A DNA stretch of 14,197 nt, taken from assembly GCA_024196135.1 (NCBI GenBank), contig JAMQCK010000904.1, positions 1 through 14,197 of the forward strand. The letters are read 5' to 3'. Within the stretch, counting starts at the first letter, position 1. Every line of letters starts with the position of its first letter. Source of the stretch: Pleurotus ostreatus/Saccharomyces cerevisiae fusant. Lineage: Eukaryota > Opisthokonta. Of this stretch, positions 6,788 through 14,197 are shown piece after piece. The translations under genes were made by a program, and so were the position numbers. Under the pieces are notes generated by a model. That model ran no database searches. It saw only the letters and a program-made list of their open reading frames with translations, and was not told the DNA's origin.

Positions 6788-8559
6788 ATGTCTGACTCGG
6801 TCACCATGTTGAGGCCGTTCATGGAGTTCACGCAGGTAGCTATGTAAACCATGCGACTTGCCTGGATACTGAGCTCTTGCTGTAGGCCTCGATACACGAT
6901 GACAGCAGCTCAACAGGCTCTACTACGAAAATTGCGCTGCCTGAATATACTTCTGCGAGCGGAGACGTTCTTGCGGAGGCGTCTCGTCTTCTCGAGCAAG
7001 CAAGAGCCATCGCATGCTTCAACATGCAACGCCGCCGCATCGTTCTCTTTCCGAAAGAGGTCGACAAAGTACGCGACCTTACAGCCAGGCTCAGTGCTGC
7101 AGTACAGCGCATTGAAGCCGAGATGTCCGTAACGCACGCCGATGGTCAACTTCGCTCGCTCTCGACAGTTCTCAAGCGCCTACTCCGCCAAATCGCGCTT
7201 CACCGCTCTCTCATCGCTCCCATATGGCGCCTACCCTCAGAAATCTTATCGCGCATCTTTGTCTACGTTGACGCGCTACATGGAGGCGACCCGCAATGGG
7301 ATGTGCGCTCGGTGTTGAGGACGCTAGCGCGTGTATGTTATGTGTGGCGCGTCGCCGCGTGCGAGACGCCCCAGTTGTGGTCGCGCTTCACCGTCTCGCT
7401 TGGCGGGGGCTCCATCCTTCCTGTCCTTAGCCTTCTGCGGCTCAGTGGATCCGTCCCGCTGGTCATCCACTACATGCCCAGCGTGCCTAGCGAGGGCACC
7501 TTGCTGGAACTATTCCATCAGCTCAAACCTCACGCGGCGCATTGGGGGTCAATTACGCTGTGCGGTTCCAGCGAGATCTTTGCGAGCCAACCCTGCGTCG
7601 ATCTTCCTGCCCTGGAAGAGGCGAGCCTGACCATCGTTCAGGATCTCGTGAACCACACAACATTCGCCATGACGCGTGATGGCATGCTCGGATTCCTTTT
7701 CGCCGCTCCTCGGCTGAAGCGCCTGGAACTCTCATCCGAGTTCAACCCGATATTCTACTGCAACGGTAGGTGGATGGCCCTCGATCTGCCAGTATATCCG
7801 TACTTGGCGCACCTCACATTGAGGATGCCGTACATACACATCGACATGGACGAGTTGGTGGGATGGCTTGAGGCGTCCGGTGCCTCGCTCACCTCGATCA
7901 TCCTCGACGTGCAGTTCAGGGAAGGCGACAGTGCTTACGGGCACGTTAGCACAACATCTGCCTCTGGTATCCGCCCTGTCCATCTTCCTCGACTGCGCTC
8001 GCTCGACCTGGGGGTCGATAGCGCATCCTTCCTCGCGCACATAATTGCGCCCTCTCTCGAGGATCTCGCTCTACACATGTCCAGGATCGTCCCTCAGAGT
8101 CCCTTCTTCGCACTCCTTGCGTTCGCCTCCCAGCCCGGCGCCTCGCTTCCCTCCCTGCGCAGATTGACGCTCATGGGGTCCGGCTACTGGGTGTGTGGCT
8201 CATTTTGGACATGCGCAGAGTGCATGGACGGCCTGCGCGAGCTGCGTCTGCGAGGGAAGGCGTTGTGGCAGCCAATCCTGAGCAAGGAGTTGCTGGCGAG
8301 GATGACGTGCGACAGTGAACTGTCTTCCAGTGGCATTGAGCCGTCCGACACGATGGTAGGGCTTACTCTGGCAGAATCGATTGTGAGGAAACCCCTCTTC
8401 CCTTCCCTGACGACGTTCAAGGTGAATTTCGAGGACAAGCTTCCAACGCCATCCATCCGGCATGCTCTCGATGATATGGTAGCTTCGAGGAGCGAGGCTC
8501 GGACTGTGGACGGTTGTGTAGTCGCGCTACTTGCGAACGTGGAGGTGAAGACAGTGTAG
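6788..8559 (+). CDS. F-box domain protein with a likely leucine-rich-repeat C-terminus
   Basis: Predicted substrate adaptor of an SCF (Skp1-Cullin-F-box) ubiquitin ligase; target unknown. Model: exon 1 6788-6835 (16 codons), a 50-nt intron 6836-6885 (GTAGCT to CTGTAG, phase 0), exon 2 6886-8559; 573 aa. The main frame stays open upstream of its first ATG (7024) to a TAG at 6883. That TAG is the intron acceptor, and joining it to exon 1 puts three ATGs in frame behind a TATA box, so I prefer the 6788 start. Order: a Ser/Thr-rich N-terminus, an amphipathic region around 75-120 likely to form a coiled coil, then the F-box from about 125 (IAPIWRLPSEILSRIFVYV) to about 185 (VCYVWRVAACETPQLWSRF). 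Spaced Leu-rich segments follow (LKRLELSS, LAHLTLRM, LRSLDLGV, LEDLALHM, LRRLTLMG), which suggest degenerate LRRs. This architecture is very common and often multicopy in agaricomycetes. It is convergent with copy C. Confidence 0.86.
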
Positions 8560-8672
8560 GAGATCTGGTATATTTGTAAAGCAATATCTGGTGGCTATAT
8601 ACACACGCGTCACAAGGAGGTGCCCTTCATACCGACAGTAAAGAACTGAATAATTGCCGCAACATCATAGGT
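8560..8672. terminator. shared 3' region of convergent F-box and copy C genes
   Basis: Only 113 nt separate two stop codons facing each other, so the transcripts' 3' UTRs probably overlap. AT-rich patches (tatatttgtaaagcaatatc near 8569-8588, gaataattg near 8648-8656) may serve polyadenylation. No canonical AATAAA is present. Confidence 0.4.
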
Positions 8673-10469
8673 TCAACCTCGCCAGTTCGCGTCCCGCTTC
8701 ACATTGACGAAGTAGGCTAGATAGCCGTACTCGTGAGTGAGATCTGCCTCATTGCCGTATGCGACTGTAAGATCGAGCCATGAGCGGCCATGAGTCTCGA
8801 TAAAGAAAAGAAAGAGCTCACTATATTGATTTTCCACACGGTTGATCTTCGTCAACTCGGTCACCCACAACGCCTCTGTGGAGGGAATGTGCTCATCCTC
8901 GTCGTCCTCGCGGTGAAGCTCCTCCGTCCCCATGTTCCGAACGCGCACAGCACCGTCGTGGAGAAGATACTCCCCAAACGTATCGCCCTCGTATACCTGG
9001 TCGTAGTTGACGAACCGGTGCATCGCGAGCTTCACGCCCTGCTCGCCGCCCTTCACCGGATCATAGCGGTAGTGCCCGTACCTGGGGTTTCCCTCGTACT
9101 CCGTATCGTCCTCGTAGACAACCTTGAGCTGCCCCTCGAGGCCCAGAGAGCGGCAGACGCGCACGATGCGCGCGTCGATACCCTTCATATGGGGGACGAG
9201 GTCCTGCAGGGGAGACTTGCGGTCGAGGGGGTACATGAAGCGAAGGCCGAAGGCGAGGTAGCCGCCCTTGGGGAGAAGGGCAGGGTCCTGCAGCAAGGTC
9301 TGCAGAGCGGTGCGCAATCGCGCCTCCTCGTCGACAACACTCTGAGGGAGCGTTGGTGCGAGGTCTAACGATGCCTCGCCGACATTCGCCAATGACGCCT
9401 CAGGGGCGCTTGCCGACGACGCTTCATTCTTGCTCTTGACCTCTGCCTCATCTGCATCTTCGTCTTCAGTCGACCCCGATGCATCGCCCGTGCTCGCCGA
9501 CGCTGCCTCGGAGGGTGTGCTGGAGGACGGCGTGCGAGCACCGTCAGAATACAGGTTGTACGTCAAAGTGACGCGGTGGCCCGCAGTGACGGGCAGCACC
9601 TCGTGCTCGATATCGCCAAAGAAGGCAATATAAGCGATCTTGGGGTCCTGAGGTTCGTCGGCTATGTAGGCGACGTCGGGGTCCTGCTCTTCAAAGGAAG
9701 CGTGGGAGTCCGCCTGCGCTCCGGCAAGCTCTGGAGCCTGGTCTTGCGCGTCATTTGAATCTTGATTTCCAGCGGGCTTAGGCGTCGGAACAAGTTCCGC
9801 GGCATAGTCAAAGGTCCACTCGCGATCCCCCTCGCGAAGGACGAGGGCGCCTCCCTCATGGGGGGTGGGGAAAACGACGACGAGCGAGCCGAACATGCTC
9901 TTGCTGCGCGGGGTATCCTTGTGGGGTTTGAAGAACGAGTCCTTGCCTGGGATGTGGTTAGCGCTCGGTTTGACTTAGCACAGGCTCACGAAGGTGCACC
10001 GTACTACCAAATCAAAGCAACTCACCATAGACATTGACCTTGTATACCTCGTACTTGATACCCTTGTCAACTGCGCCCTCTTGCAGGAGCTCGTCGCGGA
10101 TCGTGTCGATCAATCCGTAGTTCTCGAGCTTCAAAAGCGAAGCGAACTTGTTGTTATCGAGCTTGCCTGCCTTGCGGTAGGTCTCATCGAGAACGTCTTG
10201 CTTGTTGATGCCAAAGGTGGCGGGCTGACACGCGGCGGCGAGGGTGGCGAGCTCGCCCGGGGAAGCGTGGCCGAGGTTGATGCAGCTGAGGTAGAGGTTA
10301 AGCACGAAAATCAACATTGGACGAAGTGGACACACTGAGCGTTGCCGACGTCGCCGAAGTAAAGTAGGAGGTCGTCCTCGGAAACATCGAGCGTGCCACT
10401 GACGAAGGGCGGTCGGTTGGAAATAGCGTTTTGCACAGCGGACAGTTTGGTCTTGAAGTCAAGAGACAT
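8673..10469 (-). CDS. 2OG-Fe(II) dioxygenase (prolyl-4-hydroxylase-like), copy C
   Basis: Older paralogue of copies A and B. Model: exons 10469-10336, 10285-10026, 9946-8822, 8764-8673; introns of 50, 79 and 57 nt with phases 2, 1, 1 as in A and B; 536 aa. Exon 1 starts MSLDFKTKLSAVQNAISNRP, matching the A/B start region. Iron ligands are His140-x-Asp142 (PHKDTPRS) and His246 (GDIEHEVLPV); Arg256 (GHRVTLTYNLY) probably binds 2-oxoglutarate. Two acidic, low-complexity insertions distinguish it: about 46 residues between the HxD motif and the distal His (roughly 184-229), and a Ser/Glu/Asp-rich stretch after LTYNLY. The C-terminus ends soon after EYGYLAYFVNV and lacks the basic PPRKR tail of A and B. 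The last intron is 57 nt, a multiple of three with no in-frame stop, so the unspliced frame also reads through (555 aa). Confidence 0.88.
8765..8821 (-). other. frame-preserving last intron of copy C
   Basis: GTGAGC donor, pyrimidine-rich start and TTACAG acceptor, at exactly the position and phase of the last intron in copies A (2367-2419) and B (4799-4850). Splicing joins VENQY to AYGNEADL through an Ile codon, matching HG-AAYGN in copy A. Retention would add 19 residues without a frameshift, so gene finders may annotate it as coding. Confidence 0.75.
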
Positions 10470-10545
10470 GGAAGCGACTCGGTAAAGTGATGGCTGGGAA
10501 GCGGGAAGAAGAAATGGTTTGCAGGAGCACTCAAAGTTCACTCCT

Positions 10546-10553
10546 CTTATATA
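10546..10553 (-). promoter_or_regulatory. TATA box of dioxygenase copy C
   Basis: TATATAAG on the minus strand, about 77-84 nt upstream of the copy C ATG, in line with the TATA spacing of copies A and B. Confidence 0.75.
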
Positions 10554-10679
10554 CAAGGGGTACCGATGTGTTGTTGAGTCACTGAATCAGCGCAGGCGAG
10601 CGGAGCCGAGTCTTCCGCGCCGGAGATTGCTCTGACTTGAACAAAAGCCTTGAGGCAGAGAGAACAAAGCAAGCCGATG

Positions 10680-10685
10680 CACGTG
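10680..10685. promoter_or_regulatory. CACGTG box upstream of copy C
   Basis: A palindromic E-box about 211 nt upstream of the copy C ATG. Copies A and B have the same hexamer about 315-320 nt upstream of theirs, so it may be a shared input to all three dioxygenase genes. A single hexamer can occur by chance. Confidence 0.4.
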
Positions 10686-10858
10686 GGTCCAGAACAAAGG
10701 TCCACGGCAATTGCCGACGGGCGCTGTCGCATGGCTTTCGTTGGCCGCAAAACAGCAATGCAGTCCTAGTGAGCAAGGAGTAGAAAGTGTAAAGACAACG
10801 CGTATGCGCGAGAACGATAATTTATCAGTACGATACACAAGCAGCGGAATTGCTGCCT

Positions 10859-13800
10859 CTAACGATACACGGGATAGGGAATGATGGGTTTAGGATTGTC
10901 GAGGTCGGAGAAACGTCTGGCCAAAACTCGGTCAGCATTCCTTTCTGCGCAATCGAAACAGATGCGTGCACGCACCGGAATGCCTGCATATCGACAGCGG
11001 CCTTGAAAACCAGGAAAACATGCGCGTCATTGTGCGTGTCGACGTCGTGGCAGGCGTCGCAGAGATCCTTTGCGCAGTACGCACAGCGGAACCACTCGCC
11101 CTGGATGGGGCGCACGCAGCGGTCGCAGACCGCAGATGAGTGGACGAGGTGCCGGAGATAGGCTAACTCACGTGAGTGAAGATGAAGGGCAAGGGAAGTG
11201 GATCAATTTACCTCGAGGGTCCTTGCCGCTGACTAGGGAGGCAGGCGGTCCTGATTCAGACTTATATCTGTAGACGATGGTCAGCAGTGGCGAAACTTCA
11301 GACAGCAACACGAGCTTACAGATTCGGTGGGACGATGGGCATCGAGGACTCCAACGGCCGCTGTACCGGACGAGGCAGGACAAAGAAGATATGTGTCGGG
11401 TTATGCACCGCGTACGACTTCTTCTCGCACTCCTCGCACAAATTGTAGCCGACCGGCGACGATGGGCAGCTACCACACTGATAGCGCGTACCGATGATCG
11501 GCTAGGACGATGGTAAGTCCCAACACCGCTATACACAAACCTTGACCACCTCACCCTATCACACGCATCGCACGCCAGATGATGGTCGTACACCGGCGCC
11601 GCCGCCGACCCCACCACCGTCCGCGCATACCCCGACACCACCGAGCTCGGCTTCGACCTTGGTAGCGAAACACCCACGCTCGCCGCGTCGCGCCCGCGCC
11701 ACAGGTCGATCGCGCGCCGACTCGCAGTCTGCAGTTCCGCCGAGTCGAGCGGGTAGGGTATCTTGATCATGATGTGCGAGGAGTCGTGCCCGCCGTCGGC
11801 GGCGTCGAGGTTGCCGGGGAGGCCTGCGGACTCGCAGTTGGCGCAGATGTCGACGGAGTCGCAGATGGCGCAGTGGAAGCGCGCGCCGACAATGTCGAGC
11901 ATGCAACTGAGGGAGAGGTCAGAAAGGGCGGGATCAGTGAGAATCATGTACTAACTGAACGCATTTGACTCCTGGATGGACGAGTGCTGGAGTGGTCGTC
12001 AGAGACTGATAGTGGGGTGGATGATTGTGCTCACATTCATCGTCTCCAGGCGAGAGCCCTGGCATCTCGCGTCCATCGCTGAGCGACCCGTTCTCATTCG
12101 GAGGATCGGGCAAGATAATAAACGCGTGCGAGGGATGTAGGTCGTGAACTTGACTATCCGCTGGTCAGCTTAACATGATGTCTGAAAGGACGCCAACCGA
12201 CCTATAGCACGCTCTACAAAGATTGAAGCTATCGCAAGACGCGCACTTGTAGCATTTGTGGCGCGTAGTCGCATCGCACGTCGAGCACTTCGTCGAGGTC
12301 CGCGGTTGCTCTTCCGTCTCTGTTCAGCGACAGTATGCATGGAAACGATTTCAGCGACTTACCCACATCCTCCCATCCATTATGCGTCCATACCTGCTCC
12401 CTGTATGCATGTCGCAGCTGCCCTTTCTGACTCGGCGCCGACCTCCGCCACTGCAGCGCAAGCCGCGCCGCCTCAGCTGGATTGGCCGCGTGATACGGCG
12501 TCCCCCTTCCGGGCGCGAGCCCAGCCTGGATAGCATGATTGATGCCCGCGCTATGTATGCAGTCCGCGCAGAGCTCGTAGCCCTGCCTTCGGGATGTGCC
12601 AGGTACCGGCGCGCCAGGGACATGCAACGATGAGGCACTCGCGGCTGGCCGCCAGGGTGTCGGCGCGTCCGCCGTGCCGATGAGCGTTCGAGAGGAAGAA
12701 GATGGCCCACTTTGCCGACGCGTCGAGGGCGGGTAGGAAAACTCGCTGGGATCGGCGAAGGGCGAGCCGTTATGCGCGTCGAGGAAGGCGCGAGAGGGCG
12801 CATTGCTATTCGCAGCCGGTCGCTCGCCGCAGACGGAGCAAACATATCGGATCGTCTCGAGCAGCAATCCGCATTCAGAGCAAGCTGTGATGCGATCGGG
12901 CGCGGGAGGCGAAAGGGGGATGAATTGCAGCAGCTCTGGTGGGATATCTTGCGGTATCCCATTCACCCGCGTCATAGTGCAAGTGGAAGGCCCAGGCTGG
13001 GGTTCGGTGGGAACCTGCTGCGAGGCAAGCCAGTTGAGGTGTCGCGAGGCAGGACGGACGCGCATGTCGATGGTCTGTCTGTCCCCGTCGACGTCCTCGG
13101 ACTCGGGGAGCATAGATTCGTGCTGGGATGAGGAGGTTGCAGAGCGGTAAGAGTAGTAGTATTTTCCGTTCTCGTCCATCTGCAAGTCGAGGTCGCCCTC
13201 CGGAACAGATTGGCCGTCCCCCAGGGAGAACGTGTCTGTATCGGATGGTGCAGGAAGGGCGCCGAGCCTGGCGCGGATGGCGCGCTCGCTCTGATCGCGC
13301 AGCCAGGTGGATCCGCGGAACACGCCTGACGCATCCTCAGACTCTGTGTCTTGCGCGCGCAGACGTTCGAAGACGGCGGAGGGATTCTCGGGATATCGTG
13401 CTTGGGCGCTGGCGTAGCGACTGTCTGCACTCGTTGTAGCGGGGTACTCTGTGGCAGCATCTTCCTCGTCGAAGGGGTTGCGCGCGTGTGCTGTGCGCAC
13501 TTCGGAGGGGGAATCGGAGGTGCGTCGTGGGATGCTGGGGCGGGAGGAGCCTGTATCTCGCGAGCTGACAGTAATGTTGTCGTCCTCTGGTACCCTGAGC
13601 GATCCTGAGAGCGATCCGATGGAGAGAGAGAGCTGGCTGCTGTTTCGTCCTCCATACTCATCCAGGCTGGCGAGGGATGAAGTGTCTGAGAGACTGGGGC
13701 CGTCGTAGTCGACATTTATGGTGACCCGCAGCGTGATCCTCTTGTTCCCAAAACTTCTCCCGGAGAGGATAGATGCCGCAGACGATAAGGCCGCGTCGTC

Positions 13801-14094
13801 CGTCCCCGCCTGGAAGTACTGGATCGCCTCCGTCAGGTCGGTCTCTGTCGTGATGTCTGTGATCTCCCCATCGTCATCCTTGTACGAGATCGTGTAGCTC
13901 GAGGCCACGAGCGAAAAGCACTGCTCTACCTGCGCTGCGCGTCAGCCCTACTTCCCCTGACACTGCGCGCAGCCACGCACCTTGCGCCTGAGCACGTTAT
14001 ATGTGCAATTGCGGGCGGAGTTGAAGGATATGCGCTTATGCCAAGTGTCGAAGGCGCACTTTACTACTAGCGGCTTGTCTGGGCGGTCCTGCAT
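10859..14094 (-). CDS. PB1 domain and multi-ZZ zinc-finger protein (NBR1-like)
   Basis: Probable scaffold or selective-autophagy-type receptor. Model, nine exons: 14094-13981, 13929-12363, 12319-12202, 12153-11956, 11906-11555, 11501-11320, 11267-11212, 11162-10976, 10916-10859; eight GT-AG introns of 43-59 nt; 943 aa. Every junction preserves frame, and several fall inside zinc fingers, restoring their cysteines. PB1 domain at about 7-111: a basic Lys near the start (VVKCAFDTWHKRISF) and an acidic OPCA-type motif (YKDDDGEITDIT) at 54-65. Residues about 115-380 are Ser-rich and probably disordered. Zinc modules: 388-495 (CSEC, CSVC, CADC, with a long insertion), 572-598 (CSTC, CYKCASC, CRAC), 664-690 (CVHC, CAIC, CANC), 778 to about 815 (CDAC, CGSC, CEEC), 875 to about 920 (CDRC, CAYC, CDAC). 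The last four resemble ZZ fingers. The end reads DLDNPKPIIPYPVYR. PB1 plus ZZ is the p62/NBR1 layout, but I find no FW or UBA domain. An in-frame ATG at 14187 could extend the N-terminus by 31 residues; 14094 is preferred because PB1 begins directly after it and A is at -3. Confidence 0.87.
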
Positions 14095-14197
14095 CGTCGT
14101 TGCGCCTCGCCTGAACGTCGTCGGAGGCAGTGAAGGCGCATTACTCGTCGACTGCGCACAGTAGGCGCCCAAATGATTAGCGATCATTTCTACTTGG
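14095..14197. other. upstream flank of the PB1-ZZ gene at the window edge
   Basis: The reading frame of exon 1 stays open back to an ATG at 14187, encoding a Ser/Thr/Pro-containing stretch with no recognisable feature. It is either 5' UTR or a 31-residue N-terminal extension. The window ends before a promoter can be assessed. Confidence 0.4.

Larger units (their letters stand above)
10470..10858. other. intergenic region: copy C promoter and PB1-ZZ gene 3' flank
   Basis: 389 nt between two minus-strand genes. The copy C side has a TATA box (10546-10553) and a CACGTG box at 10680-10685, preceded by a GCCGA that resembles the A/B element, but without the inverted repeat or the 92-bp block. I see no conserved coding frame here. 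Confidence 0.55.

Noticed and set aside
9662..9820. Possibility that copy C's acidic insertion is an unspliced intron
   Set aside because: The insertion is in frame and stop-free, and no donor/acceptor pair restores the A/B sequence cleanly. The acidic composition fits a coding loop. RNA-seq would settle it.
12712..13131. 139-codon plus-strand frame opposite the PB1-ZZ gene
   Set aside because: Antisense to the Ser-rich exon 2 of a well-supported gene, with low-complexity composition.
1..14197. Transposon, viral or CRISPR content
   Set aside because: No transposase, reverse transcriptase, integrase or terminal inverted repeats were recognised. The only large repeat is the gene-containing tandem duplication.

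Overview
This window looks like nuclear DNA of a filamentous basidiomycete, probably an agaricomycete. It is GC-rich. Genes are split by short GT-AG introns of 43 to 90 nt, often with a CTGAC-like branch site. TATA boxes lie close upstream of starts, and the families present (a coiled-coil F-box protein, expanded 2-oxoglutarate/Fe(II) dioxygenases) are typical of mushroom-forming fungi. The species cannot be named from the sequence. All gene models were built by hand from reading frames, splice signals and comparison among the three dioxygenase copies.

Left part (1-2049): a two-exon minus-strand gene for a triose-phosphate/nucleotide-sugar transporter family membrane protein (51-1699, 532 aa), followed by its upstream region.

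Middle part (2050-10469): three minus-strand paralogues of a 2OG-Fe(II) dioxygenase (prolyl-4-hydroxylase-like). Copy A is 2050-3733 (493 aa), copy B 4431-6172 (518 aa) and copy C 8673-10469 (536 aa). All share four exons with identical intron positions and phases. A and B are a head-to-tail tandem duplication with a period of about 2.4 kb that includes promoter DNA. C is more diverged, carries acidic insertions and lacks the basic C-terminal tail. A plus-strand F-box gene (6788-8559, 573 aa) sits between B and C. It is divergent from B across a 615-bp promoter region and convergent with C across 113 bp.

Non-coding structure: the upstream regions of A and B share a fixed-spacing element (an inverted repeat 4 bp from a CACGTG box). 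They also share a 92-bp block of about 90% identity that contains a near-perfect palindrome and ends at the F-box gene's TATA box. Upstream of A this block is present with no F-box gene next to it, so it looks like a duplicated orphan promoter.

Right part (10859-14094): a nine-exon minus-strand gene for a 943-aa protein with an N-terminal PB1 domain and five zinc-finger modules, at least three of them ZZ-type. This resembles fungal NBR1-like autophagy receptors, but no FW or UBA domain is apparent.

No tRNA, rRNA, transposon or CRISPR was recognised. The genes do not form an obvious pathway. The only suggested functional link is the shared B/F-box promoter.
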